A stretch of 27,506 bases of DNA from Microcaldota archaeon (GTDB taxonomy: Archaea > Micrarchaeota > Micrarchaeia > Norongarragalinales > Norongarragalinaceae): assembly GCA_018304285.1 (NCBI GenBank), contig JAGVWL010000028.1, forward strand, positions 1 through 27,506. The letters run 5' to 3'. Positions 1 through 6,964 of the stretch are shown in pieces (positions within the stretch are counted from its first letter, which is position 1; the number at the start of each line of letters is the position of its first letter). The notes below the pieces were generated by a model, which saw only the letters and a program-made list of their open reading frames with translations, ran no database searches and was not told the origin of the DNA. The position numbers and the translations under genes were made by a program.

Positions 1-19
1 ACAATCACTGCAACGCGTT

Positions 20-718
20 TTATTTACTTAATTCCGCCACGATTTTCGCCGCCTTGTGCGCCTGGGCTGCGGCTACGGCTGCGATTTCGGCGCCCGAAGG
101 CGCGAACCGCTTGACTCCCGCAGCGTGGTTTGAAACGACCGCAATCGCCGCATACTCCAACTCCAATTCCCGCGCGAGAGTGGCTTCGGGCGAAGTCGTC
201 ATTCCCACGAGATTCGCACCGAGCTTTGCGAAAGCCTTGATTTCCGCGGGCGTTTCGAGCCTCGGGCCGGCGGTTACGGCAACAACGCCCCCTTTCTTCA
301 AAACCACTTTCGCTTTTTTCGCCGCAGCAAGCGCCTTGCCTTGCAGGGTTTTGGAAAACGGCGGGGCCATCCAAGCGTGCTGGTTTATCGACTCTAGCTT
401 GTCGAAGAAAGTCTGGGGCGCGCGAAAGTCGATGAAATCTTCAAGCAAAACCAGGTCGCCGATAGAGTATTTGGAAATCGCTCCGCAAGCGCTGAAACCC
501 AAAACCCCGCTTACGCCCAGTTTCTTGAGCGCGGCTACATGGGCTTTGTGGTTGATTTTGTGAGGGGGAACATCGTGGGCAAAGCCGTGGCGGGAAATAA
601 AGGCGATTTTGTCGCCTTTGGTGAGAATCGCGTGGACCGAGCCGTAGTCGGTTTTGATAGGCGCTTCGATTCCCTTAAAGAAATGCTCTAAGCCCGTTCC
701 TGCAATGACTCCCAGCAT
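20..718 (-). CDS. mtnP: methylthio-nucleoside / purine nucleoside phosphorylase (PNP-MTAP family)
   Basis: Cleaves a purine nucleoside, probably methylthioadenosine or methylthioinosine, with phosphate to give free base and (methylthio)ribose-1-phosphate; cytosolic salvage. The N-terminal phosphate loop IAGTGLE (residues 5-11), the SRHG segment near residue 42, the PRLETPAEI segment and GMTTSPEA before LAREL are family hallmarks. At 232 residues it is somewhat shorter than usual members. The late motif reads SNHAAG, with Asn where 6-aminopurine enzymes usually have Asp, so a 6-oxopurine substrate such as methylthioinosine is possible (inference). It starts 21 bases after metK on the same strand, so the two form an operon joining SAM synthesis to salvage of its by-product. 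The family is secure; the exact substrate is not. Confidence 0.88.
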   Translation of the reverse strand: MLGVIAGTGLEHFFKGIEAPIKTDYGSVHAILTKGDKIAFISRHGFAHDVPPHKINHKAHVAALKKLGVSGVLGFSACGAISKYSIGDLVLLEDFIDFRAPQTFFDKLESINQHAWMAPPFSKTLQGKALAAAKKAKVVLKKGGVVAVTAGPRLETPAEIKAFAKLGANLVGMTTSPEATLARELELEYAAIAVVSNHAAGVKRFAPSGAEIAAVAAAQAHKAAKIVAELSK

Positions 719-739
719 GAGACCAGTAGAATTTTGCAG

Positions 740-1888
740 TTAAAATAGCTTCTTCAGCTCTTCAACCTTGTCGGTCTTCTCCCACGTGAAGTCCGGATCG
801 TTCCGCCCGAAATGGCCGTAAGCGGCAGTCTTCTTGTAGATCGGGCGAAGCAAATCCAAGTGCTTGATAATATCCGCAGGCTTTAGCGGGAATATTTTCT
901 CGATTGCTTCCGCCAGTTTCTCGTCGCCCACTTTGCCCGTGCCGAAAGTTTCCACGAATACGGAAACGGGTTTCGCCACGCCGATGCTGTAAGCGATTTG
1001 CACCTCACACTTTTCAGCAAGACCAGCCGCAACCACGTTTTTCGCTATATATCGGGCCGCGTACGCGCCGCTTCGGTCGACTTTGCTCGGGTCTTTTCCA
1101 GACATTGCGCCGCCACCGTGCCGCGCGTAACCGCCGTAAGTATCGACGATAATCTTGCGCCCGGTAACGCCCGTGTCCGCTTCCGGCCCGCCCACTTCGA
1201 AAACGCCCGTTGCGTTGATGTAATACTTGGTGTTTTCGTCGACCAGCTTTCCGCAAACCGGCGCAATCACTTGTTCCTTGATTCCTTTGACAATGTCTCC
1301 GTTGGAAACTTCGGGGCTGTGCTGCACCGCGATTACCACCGCATCTACTCGAACTGGTTTCCCATCGTCATACTCTACCGTAACTTGCGATTTGCCATCA
1401 GGCCTAACCCAAGGCAATATTTTCTTTTTTCGGACGTCAGCAAGCCTCTGAGTAAGCTTGTGAGCAAGTACTATCGGCAAGGGCATCAATTCGGGCGTCT
1501 CATTACAGGCGAAACCAAATACAGAACCTTGGTCTCCCGCTCCCTGCTCTTTTTTTGCAGAAGAGTCTACGCCTACAGCAATATTTTTGCTTTGTTCGTG
1601 GATTGCAGTAAGCACAGCACAATCTTTCGAATCCAGGCCGTATTCGGGGTGGTCGTAGCCGATTTCCGCTAAAGTCTTTCTAACCACGCCTTGAATATCC
1701 GAATAAGCGCTTGAAGTAACCTCCCCAGCAACCAATACCAAGCCGGTAGTAGTAAGGGTTTCAACGGCTACACGCGATTTCGGATCTTGCCTGAGCAAAT
1801 CATCAAGGATTGCATCGCTAACCTGATCCGCGATTTTGTCAGGGTGCCCTTCGGTAACGCTTTCGGAAGTAAAGAATTTTTTTTCCAT
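740..1888 (-). CDS. metK: S-adenosylmethionine synthetase, bacterial type
   Basis: Makes S-adenosylmethionine from methionine and ATP in the cytosol. The sequence follows the bacterial/eukaryotic MAT family: FTSESVTEGHPDK at the N-terminus, GAGDQGSVFGFA (ATP binding) near residue 117, and GGGAMSGKDPSKVDRS with the P-loop-like lysine near residue 260. The length of 382 residues is typical. The ATG at 1888 is chosen over an in-frame TTG at 1894 because an AGGT motif lies 8 bases ahead of the ATG and only 2 ahead of the TTG. A TATA-like element (1918-1926) sits about 30 bases upstream. Most archaea use a separate, highly divergent MAT family, so this gene was probably acquired from bacteria (inference). 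It is first in an operon with the phosphorylase and is divergent from an HTH-CBS regulator. Confidence 0.96.
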   Translation of the reverse strand: MEKKFFTSESVTEGHPDKIADQVSDAILDDLLRQDPKSRVAVETLTTTGLVLVAGEVTSSAYSDIQGVVRKTLAEIGYDHPEYGLDSKDCAVLTAIHEQSKNIAVGVDSSAKKEQGAGDQGSVFGFACNETPELMPLPIVLAHKLTQRLADVRKKKILPWVRPDGKSQVTVEYDDGKPVRVDAVVIAVQHSPEVSNGDIVKGIKEQVIAPVCGKLVDENTKYYINATGVFEVGGPEADTGVTGRKIIVDTYGGYARHGGGAMSGKDPSKVDRSGAYAARYIAKNVVAAGLAEKCEVQIAYSIGVAKPVSVFVETFGTGKVGDEKLAEAIEKIFPLKPADIIKHLDLLRPIYKKTAAYGHFGRNDPDFTWEKTDKVEELKKLF

Positions 1889-1917
1889 TGCCAACTACCT
1901 TTAGAAAATTGATTATT

Positions 1918-1926
1918 ATATAAATA
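1918..1926 (-). promoter_or_regulatory. TATA box candidate for metK
   Basis: On the minus strand this reads ATTTATATA, about 30 bases ahead of the metK ATG, which fits an archaeal promoter giving a very short leader. A second AT-rich stretch at 1936-1945 could serve either direction. Confidence 0.5.
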
Positions 1927-1935
1927 GAGGAAAGG

Positions 1936-1945
1936 TATTTAAATA
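1936..1945 (+). promoter_or_regulatory. TATA box candidate for the HTH-CBS gene
   Basis: TATTTAAATA lies 44-53 bases ahead of the preferred ATG (1989), placing a start of transcription near 1965-1970, inside the inverted repeats described next. Because the element is nearly palindromic it could also act on the metK side. Confidence 0.45.
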
Positions 1946-1964
1946 ATTTTGTGTTAAAATTATT
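1942..1964. repeat. inverted repeat 1 in the metK / HTH-CBS intergenic region
   Basis: Perfect 9-base arms, AATAATTTT (1942-1950) and AAAATTATT (1956-1964), separated by GTGTT. The arms are AT-rich so chance is a real alternative, but the right arm overlaps the second inverted repeat. Candidate operator. Confidence 0.5.
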
Positions 1965-1978
1965 CTAGTTAGAATAAT
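1959..1978. promoter_or_regulatory. inverted repeat 2, candidate operator
   Basis: Perfect 9-base arms, ATTATTCTA (1959-1967) and TAGAATAAT (1970-1978), with a 2-base centre. The 20-base dyad lies over the expected transcription start of the HTH-CBS gene and 70-90 bases ahead of metK. Its size and symmetry fit a dimeric HTH protein, so autoregulation by the adjacent gene is likely (inference). Confidence 0.6.
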
Positions 1979-1988
1979 GGTGTTGAGT

Positions 1989-2546
1989 ATGTTACCTACA
2001 CAAGCTGAAATCAAAAGTAGGAGAATTAAAATTGGCCTAACTCAAACAGAACTAGCTGAAAAAGCAGGCGTCAGTCAGTCGTTAATAGCGAAGATTGAAA
2101 CAGGCCAGATTGACGCAGCATATACCTATCTAAAGAAAATATTCGATACTCTCGAGGAACTTGAGAACCAAACTCAGCCTAAAGCAAGTGATGTTATGAA
2201 TCCAAATGTCAATTTCGTTTCCAAGAAGGACAGCGTGGCGAGCGCGATTGTTTTGATGCGCAAGCACAATTTTTCGCAGCTTCCGGTGCTCGACAAGGGG
2301 CATGCAGTGGGAAGCGTGTCGGAGAAAAGCATTTTGGACCGCATTTCGTCTGGGTTGGACGCACACGAGCTTTCCAAGCTAGAGTGTGGGGAAATCATGG
2401 AAGAGGCATTTCCCGTGGTTTCGGAAACAACGCCTTTGCCCGCGATTTCCGAGTTGCTCAAGCACCATTTCGCGGTGCTCGTGAGGAAGGGCGGGAAAAT
2501 AGGCGGAATAATCTCGAAGGCGGATTTGCTCAAGACCATCCACTAG
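1989..2546 (+). CDS. HTH-CBS transcriptional regulator
   Basis: DNA-binding regulator with an XRE/Cro-type helix-turn-helix at residues 5-60 (GLTQTELAEKAGVSQSLIAKIE) followed by a CBS-domain pair (about 66-120 and 128-185). CBS pairs bind adenosyl ligands such as ATP, AMP, SAM or MTA. The arrangement matches the archaeal family of predicted regulators with C-terminal CBS domains. The ATG at 1989 is preferred over 1977: GGTG lies 7 bases ahead, and family members usually begin close to an LPT-like segment. It is divergent from the metK-mtnP operon, and a 20-base perfect dyad lies in its promoter. Inference: it senses SAM or MTA and controls metK and itself. Confidence 0.85.
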   Translation: MLPTQAEIKSRRIKIGLTQTELAEKAGVSQSLIAKIETGQIDAAYTYLKKIFDTLEELENQTQPKASDVMNPNVNFVSKKDSVASAIVLMRKHNFSQLPVLDKGHAVGSVSEKSILDRISSGLDAHELSKLECGEIMEEAFPVVSETTPLPAISELLKHHFAVLVRKGGKIGGIISKADLLKTIH

Positions 2547-2580
2547 CAGAATTCGCAGACTTTTCCCTTGGCGTGGGAAT

Positions 2581-2606
2581 GCTTTTTTGCTTTTGTTTTT
2601 TTTGCA
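2581..2606 (+). terminator. T-rich terminator after the HTH-CBS gene
   Basis: Runs of T6, T4 and T8 broken by GC occur 35-60 bases after the stop codon. Archaeal terminators are often plain T tracts like this. Confidence 0.5.
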
Positions 2607-2664
2607 GGCATTTTCATTTCACCATCAAGCTTTTATCTCCGAACGGGCTTTTAAACGGCGCTGG

Positions 2665-3369
2665 CTATGTCACCGACCAGATCATGTAGCCGCCAAGCAT
2701 GATGAGGAACAAGCCTATTGCCAAGCGCATGAGCCCCCGGTTTTGCTTGCGCCATGCTTCGAGTTTCTTGCTGTTGCCGAAGTAAACCAACGATATTATG
2801 GCAAGCAGCGGCAGGATGAAGATGAGGTTGTACAACAACAACAGCGGGACTCCGTCAGCCAAATCCCCTGCGGAAATCATGCCCAAAACCGCCAGGTACG
2901 GGGCGCCGGTGCAAGGCAGTTCGACGAAAACCACGAAAATCCCGAGGGCGAAAGCCAATCCCAGGCTGAGGAGGGGGTGCTTGGTTTCCATGCTTTCAAA
3001 ATAGCCGGTGTATTTCTTGATTCTCTCGGCTCCGCCGGGAATTATTTGCAGTGAAAAGCCTTTTCCGTACCAGAAGTAATCCTTTATTTCAAGCAGCCCG
3101 GCGAGGATTGCCGCGACCGCCGCAAACCAGTAGAAATACGTCGAGAACCCCGCGGTCGCCGCCGCCGAAACTATGCCCATGCCCAAAAGAAAGTAAGTCG
3201 AGTAAACCGCGACGACGTAAACCCCGCCTGCCAAGAGCATTCTCGAACGGCTTTTGAACACTCTCGTCATGTACGCCATCAGGAAAATGAGAACCCCGAA
3301 AACGCAAGGGTTTATGCTGTCGACGAGCGCTGCTCCGACGAGAAGTTCCAAAGGAATCGGCGAAGCCAA
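2665..3369 (-). CDS. CcdA/DsbD-like thiol-disulfide membrane transporter
   Basis: Integral membrane protein of 234 residues with about six hydrophobic segments (roughly 8-32, 44-68, 77-95, 132-152, 172-198, 212-232). Cys22 in DSINPC and Cys153 in LPCTGAPY sit in the first and fourth segments, the paired transmembrane cysteines that carry reducing equivalents across the membrane in CcdA/DsbD proteins. The start is a TTG at 3369, with GGGGT 8 bases ahead and the upstream gene's stop 3 bases before. It is last in a four-gene operon whose preceding gene encodes an externally facing Cys-rich protein, its likely reduction partner (inference). The family call is strong; the physiological partner is unproven. 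Confidence 0.85.
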   Translation of the reverse strand: MASPIPLELLVGAALVDSINPCVFGVLIFLMAYMTRVFKSRSRMLLAGGVYVVAVYSTYFLLGMGIVSAAATAGFSTYFYWFAAVAAILAGLLEIKDYFWYGKGFSLQIIPGGAERIKKYTGYFESMETKHPLLSLGLAFALGIFVVFVELPCTGAPYLAVLGMISAGDLADGVPLLLLYNLIFILPLLAIISLVYFGNSKKLEAWRKQNRGLMRLAIGLFLIMLGGYMIWSVT

Positions 3370-3372
3370 TTT

Positions 3373-3804
3373 TCAAGACCCCGCGCTGCAGCCTTCGGGC
3401 ATTGGCGTGAGAGTGCCCAAATGCGCGTTCGGCTTGTAAAACTCGTCTATGTCGTTGCGGATGTAGCACGCGGATTTTCCTTCAAGCAAACTTTTCCTCG
3501 CTTTCTTGGCTATATCCAAGCACACCGAACAGGTTATCCCGTGCTTGTCGAAAGTGCCGTCGTCCTTCCAGAAACAATGCCCGGCATGCTTGTGGCCTTC
3601 GTACTTGCAGCCGCAGTAGCACGGAATCTCCTCCAGCAAGAGTTTTCCTTCGGGAGTCTTAGCCCACTCGTATATTTCCCTGACTTCTCCGGTGACGTGC
3701 GGAGGGATTTCAGCGCTCGCAAAGCTCGAAGTGTACAAGAAATAGCCGATTACCACAAGAAAAACAGCTACGATGGCGGCCGCAAGGGTTTTTTCCAAAC
3801 GCAT
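3373..3804 (-). CDS. PCYCGC-motif membrane-anchored protein
   Basis: 143 residues: one N-terminal hydrophobic segment (about 7-25), then an extracellular domain. It carries PCYCGC (residues 61-66), GHKHAGHCF with Cys77, the pair C92-x2-C95, and further Cys113 and Cys139, with His71, 73, 76 and 88. This is the pattern of the Pfam family named for its PCYCGC motif, whose function is unknown. The Cys/His spacing suggests metal binding or a redox-active site. GTGA lies 6 bases ahead of the ATG and overlaps the previous stop. The next gene, 3 bases on, is the CcdA-like transporter, which could keep these cysteines reduced (inference). Confidence 0.82.
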   Translation of the reverse strand: MRLEKTLAAAIVAVFLVVIGYFLYTSSFASAEIPPHVTGEVREIYEWAKTPEGKLLLEEIPCYCGCKYEGHKHAGHCFWKDDGTFDKHGITCSVCLDIAKKARKSLLEGKSACYIRNDIDEFYKPNAHLGTLTPMPEGCSAGS

Positions 3805-3810
3805 TTCAAA

Positions 3811-4101
3811 TCACGAGACGAATTCGAAAACGAAAAACGCGATTATCACGACGAGAGAGCCGAGAGCGCTCCACCAAGCGGCATCCTCTTGCCGCTTGCC
3901 CGCAATTTTGCCTGCGTTTGAGGCGAAGGCAAATCCGATGATCACGAAAGCCAAGGCGGTCAGAACGCCTTTCCCGATCCAGTGGTGGGAAAACGCGGAA
4001 GCGAGCGCTTGCTTGAAAGAAGGCGCGAGTTCCGAAGCTACCACCATCGCGGCAAGCAGCCACGAGCTTGCAATCATTCCGGCGTAAGCGTTGAACTTCA
4101 T
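3811..4101 (-). CDS. small three-helix membrane protein, unknown function
   Basis: 96 residues with three hydrophobic segments (about 7-24, 44-62, 75-94). His39-His40-Trp41 lies just before the second helix, a placement seen in haem- or copper-binding membrane proteins, though nothing here proves a ligand. ATG 4101 is chosen because GGTG lies 6 bases upstream and the previous stop is one base before it; a GTG at 4110 is possible. It sits between another His-containing membrane protein and the PCYCGC protein, so it probably belongs to the same complex or pathway. No family is recognised. Confidence 0.7.
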   Translation of the reverse strand: MKFNAYAGMIASSWLLAAMVVASELAPSFKQALASAFSHHWIGKGVLTALAFVIIGFAFASNAGKIAGKRQEDAAWWSALGSLVVIIAFFVFEFVS

Positions 4102-4102
4102 T

Positions 4103-4519
4103 TCAAGCACCAGCCCCCATTTTCACTATCCTTCCTAAAACGCCTATCAGCAAAGCCAGCACCGCGGCCAAAAGCCACCACTTTCTGCTTTCCTTGCCCT
4201 TGTTTTGCAAAACCAGGATTGCAGCCAGCGTAACGATCACAGGCAACAGCAAACCCCAGTGTTCCTTCGTCTCCATCACTATCGAATGGGCCCAAGGCCA
4301 CGAGCCCGCCTTGACTACGGTCTTGGTTGCGGGATAAAAAACGGTGTAAAGTATTCCAGAAGGCAAAAGCATAATCCAGCTTAAAGCCGCGGTGGCGATG
4401 GAAACCGGCTTTGCCAACGCCGATTTTTTCTTGAGCAAAGAGCGGATTACGAACGGCAGGGCCACCAACGCCATTCCCAACAGCAAATGTGCAAAATACA
4501 CCAAGTCACGCATTTCCAA
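4103..4519 (-). CDS. four-helix membrane protein, first gene of the PCYCGC operon
   Basis: 138 residues with about four hydrophobic segments (7-27, 40-62, 89-105, 113-132). Candidate ligand histidines are His11 in the first helix and His78 and His87 in the loop before the third (WAHS, KEHWG). The size and His pattern recall the small four-helix proteins linked to cytochrome oxidase assembly (DUF420-like), but I cannot confirm homology. The start is uncertain: TTG 4519 has AGGA 6 bases ahead, while ATG 4513 has none at good distance. A T-rich promoter-like stretch lies near 4541-4550. First gene of the operon running to 2665. Confidence 0.7.
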   Translation of the reverse strand: MEMRDLVYFAHLLLGMALVALPFVIRSLLKKKSALAKPVSIATAALSWIMLLPSGILYTVFYPATKTVVKAGSWPWAHSIVMETKEHWGLLLPVIVTLAAILVLQNKGKESRKWWLLAAVLALLIGVLGRIVKMGAGA

Positions 4520-4627
4520 TCGAGTTCCTAACGAAACAGGCGAATAAAAACAATGCGGTAGGTGAAAAAAGCTCGCGGGGAAAACAATTTAACTATTCCT
4601 CCGCGCATAGTATTTTTCCGCTTTAAC

Positions 4628-4701
4628 GGGCCCGTAGCTTAGTCTGGTGGAGCGTTCGACTGATAATCGAAAGGTCCCCGGTCCAAATCCGGGCGGGCCC
4701 A
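4628..4701 (+). tRNA. tRNA-Ile (GAT)
   Basis: Complete cloverleaf: acceptor GGGCCCG (4628-4634) pairs with CGGGCCC (4694-4700), discriminator A at 4701, anticodon stem TTCGA/TCGAA around the loop CTGATAA (anticodon GAT), and T stem CCCGG/CCGGG with loop TCCAAAT. No CCA is encoded and there is no intron. A TATA-like AATTTAACT lies about 35 bases upstream. Confidence 0.95.
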
Positions 4702-4743
4702 CTTATTTTTAACTTTAAACAGGATGTCAGTTTAGTGAAGCAA

Positions 4744-5169
4744 ATGGCACGACCCAGAAATCTGAGCATAGTTGAATTTTTGCAAAGCCATCCTGACGTG
4801 AAAGAATTTGCCTTTCCGTTCAAACAAAATCGCCGCCATCCAACAATTTTTATTCAGACGAATGACAGAGATGCAGTTTTGGAAGAACTTGACCGGAGGT
4901 ATGGGATAAAGGCGATGGATATGGAACATCCGTTGATTATAGACATACCGTTCGCTAGAGATGAAACCAACCAACACGTGAAAGAGCTTTTGGAATTCCT
5001 TAAAGCAGAGCAAAAAGCGCGTAAAAGCCAAGCAGCTGCTCAACAACAAAAAGAAACAAGTCTGAGAAGACTTCTTAGTGCATTGAATGGCGCGAGTGGG
5101 CACATTGAAGAATCTTTGCGCATCACCATGATTGAACACGTTGGCAAAAAATTGAAAGAAGATAACTAG
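4744..5169 (+). CDS. hypothetical protein with helical, Gln-rich C-terminal half
   Basis: 141 residues, not recognised. The first 75 residues look like a compact alpha/beta domain (IVEFLQSHPDVKEF, TIFIQTNDRDAVL, HPLIIDIPF). Residues about 80-140 are helical and charged, with a QQQ/KQ-rich linker near 100 that may form a coiled coil. No membrane segment or signal peptide. ATG 4744 is preferred because GTGA lies 5 bases ahead; a GTG start at 4735 is possible. It directly follows tRNA-Ile and is AT-richer than its neighbours, which may point to recent acquisition. Confidence 0.6.
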   Translation: MARPRNLSIVEFLQSHPDVKEFAFPFKQNRRHPTIFIQTNDRDAVLEELDRRYGIKAMDMEHPLIIDIPFARDETNQHVKELLEFLKAEQKARKSQAAAQQQKETSLRRLLSALNGASGHIEESLRITMIEHVGKKLKEDN

Positions 5170-5230
5170 AATAAACTAAGGAAGTTTTTGTAAATTGTGG
5201 AAAGGATTTTTCTCGTGTGGGGTAAAAACC

Positions 5231-5659
5231 ATGGTGCAGTCAAAAAACAATTCAGAAACAAAACCGGTCATCGTCACGTCGAACTTAATTAAAAAGAACG
5301 GCAAATACCTCCTCGTCCAGGAAGGGGAGGGGCCGGCAAAGGGATTGTGGAATTTTCCCGCCGGCAGGCTCGAGCATAATGTTCCCTTGAGCTGGAATGC
5401 CGAAAAAGAAGTCAAAGAAGAAACGGGATACCAAGCGAGAGTGAAAGGCTTGGTCGGCGTGTATCAGGACGTAAGCCCCAAGTACTGCAGGGTAATAATC
5501 GTCTTCAACTCTTCAATCGCCGGCGGAAGCCTCAGAAAGCACGCTACCGAAGAAATACTCCAGGCAAAATGGCTTGCGCTCGCCGAAATCAAGAAAATGA
5601 AAAAACAATTGAGAAGCGAATACGTGCTTGACGCCATAACCGATTACGAAATAGGGTAA
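5231..5659 (+). CDS. Nudix hydrolase
   Basis: Hydrolyses a nucleoside diphosphate linked to another group. The Nudix box runs from AGRLEH to KEVKEETGY, keeping the catalytic Glu-Glu pair and the final Gly. Two consensus positions differ: the first Glu of the GX5E half is Val, and the Arg of REU is Lys, so activity may be altered. About 142 residues, one domain. ATG 5231 is chosen because GGGGT lies 8 bases ahead; the longer reading frame would need a TTG with no binding site. Substrate cannot be told. The next gene on the same strand is a histidine phosphatase, so both may clean up phosphorylated metabolites. Confidence 0.85.
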   Translation: MVQSKNNSETKPVIVTSNLIKKNGKYLLVQEGEGPAKGLWNFPAGRLEHNVPLSWNAEKEVKEETGYQARVKGLVGVYQDVSPKYCRVIIVFNSSIAGGSLRKHATEEILQAKWLALAEIKKMKKQLRSEYVLDAITDYEIG

Positions 5660-5710
5660 GCTTCGTAGTTCTAGAAGAAGGGAAAGAAACGCTGTTTTAA
5701 AGTGTTGAAA

Positions 5711-6310
5711 ATGGTTGAAAGGGTTTTTCTCGTCAGGCACGCCGAAACGGCTGCTAACGCGTTGGACTTGGTACAAGGAGCTTTCGACAGCGAGCTTACG
5801 GAAAAAGGAGTGAGGCAGGCGAAAGCCTTGGGCGAGGCTCTGGCTAAGGAAGAAATCGGGCGCATTTACGCCAGCGACGCGGGAAGAGCGCGGGCGACGA
5901 TTCGCGAAAGCAGGCTGGAGGAAAAGTTCAAGTCCGTTTACTCGAGCGAATTGCGAGAGCGCAACTGCGGGATTTTGGAAAACAGGGTTTGGCACGAGCT
6001 GTCGGAAAGCGAGCGCACCATGTTCAGAAGCCATTCCTTGCGGTGCGAAGGCGGCGAGAGTGTTGAAGACGTGGCAGCGAGAGTCGTACCGTTCTTCAAC
6101 AAAATGCTTTTGGAAAAAGAGGAGGCCACGATGGTTTTGACTCACCACCTGGTCATCACCACACTATCGTGCTTTCTCTTGGGAATGCCGCTGGAAAAAT
6201 GGCGTGCTTTCCGCACGGACAACGCGTCGATAAGTGAATTCTACTACCGCGACGGCTTGTGGCGCATAAAAAGGATAAACGACACTTGCCACTTGAATCC
6301 GCGGGACTAG
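5711..6310 (+). CDS. histidine phosphatase family protein (phosphoglycerate mutase-like)
   Basis: Phosphohydrolase or mutase that works through a phosphohistidine. LVRHAET (residues 7-13) is the RHG-type catalytic motif, followed by TEKGVRQAKALGE, ASDAGRARAT and a second catalytic His in LTHHLV near residue 140. 199 residues is normal for the single-domain phosphatase branch. ATG 5711 is preferred over an upstream GTG at 5702. It follows the Nudix gene by about 50 bases on the same strand, possibly co-transcribed. Its 3' end overlaps the convergent gene by 4 bases. Substrate unknown. Confidence 0.88.
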   Translation: MVERVFLVRHAETAANALDLVQGAFDSELTEKGVRQAKALGEALAKEEIGRIYASDAGRARATIRESRLEEKFKSVYSSELRERNCGILENRVWHELSESERTMFRSHSLRCEGGESVEDVAARVVPFFNKMLLEKEEATMVLTHHLVITTLSCFLLGMPLEKWRAFRTDNASISEFYYRDGLWRIKRINDTCHLNPRD

Positions 6311-6663
6311 TGAGAGTATATCCAGTCGTGCAATATTTTCAAGGCATCAAACTTCGGCTGCAAGTCGTTGTAAATTTCCTCGCGCAGAGCCCAGACGTCT
6401 GGGCTGATGCGGCCTATCTTTTCCATCGACACGAGCTGCTCTTTTTTCTCTTCTAGTTTAGCAGACATGCCGGCAAGAGTTCGTCGGAGTTTAAGAGCAT
6501 GCAGTTGCTCGTGGGAAGAAACGCGCCGTTCGACGATGAAGCTCTTCAGCTTCTCAAGAACATCCTCGCGGTAGGAGTTTCGCAGCCGCATGACATCAGG
6601 ATGGCTGCTCAGGCGTTGGACGAAAGACTCGGCGAAAAGCTCGTGCGCTTCACTTGACGGCAT
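6307..6663 (-). CDS. hypothetical helical protein
   Basis: 118 residues, almost wholly predicted helical and charged, with a likely coiled coil through the middle (about residues 40-95). No known motif, membrane segment or signal peptide. ATG 6663 is supported by GGTG 8 bases upstream and lies inside the last codons of cutA, so the two overlap by 14 bases and are probably translated together. Downstream it meets the histidine phosphatase tail to tail. A role linked to CutA is possible but only by position. Confidence 0.6.
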   Translation of the reverse strand: MPSSEAHELFAESFVQRLSSHPDVMRLRNSYREDVLEKLKSFIVERRVSSHEQLHALKLRRTLAGMSAKLEEKKEQLVSMEKIGRISPDVWALREEIYNDLQPKFDALKILHDWIYSH

Positions 6664-6961
6664 TCTCCAGCCACCTTCCGTAGTCTTCACTGCACTCCGC
6701 GCTCCAGGATAGTATGCACGGAATGTCGTAAGAATGCATTTTCTTTATTTCCTTTTCAAGCTTGCGCTTGTTGCGCAAGGGAGCCTTCAAAAGCAACAGC
6801 GCTTCGGCAGTCCTCTGCACGCTCCCGTTCCACGCGAAGAAAGACTTCGCGTGGTGCAGCACCACTGCGCAGCCGGCAAGCTTGCCTTTCACAAGCGCTT
6901 CGCCGATATTCTCGGCTTCAGCCTCGTTCCTGCAAGTCACGTAGCAAAACAATATTTTCAT
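6650..6961 (-). CDS. cutA: CutA1 divalent-cation tolerance family protein
   Basis: Small trimeric ferredoxin-fold protein, 103 residues, the usual length. Typical features are the first strand ILFCYVTCRNEAEAENIGEALV, the GKLAGCAVVLHHAKSFFAWNG segment matching the conserved region that ends in a Trp, and the C-terminal YGRWLENAVK. The family is tied to copper and other divalent-cation tolerance in bacteria, but its molecular role remains unclear. It starts 3 bases after the MBL nuclease stop and overlaps the next hypothetical gene, forming a three-gene operon. Confidence 0.9.
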   Translation of the reverse strand: MKILFCYVTCRNEAEAENIGEALVKGKLAGCAVVLHHAKSFFAWNGSVQRTAEALLLLKAPLRNKRKLEKEIKKMHSYDIPCILSWSAECSEDYGRWLENAVK

Positions 6962-6964
6962 GCA

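Noticed and set aside
998..1672. Long open frame on the plus strand opposite metK
   Set aside because: Lies entirely within metK on the other strand; Arg/Phe-rich composition and no motif. A shadow of metK codon use.
2587..3054. Plus-strand open frame opposite the CcdA-like gene
   Set aside because: Gln/Glu/His-rich mirror of a membrane-protein gene; no domain, no binding site.
5513..6148. 211-codon minus-strand frame opposite the Nudix and histidine phosphatase genes
   Set aside because: Spans two genes with clear families on the other strand; composition typical of antisense.
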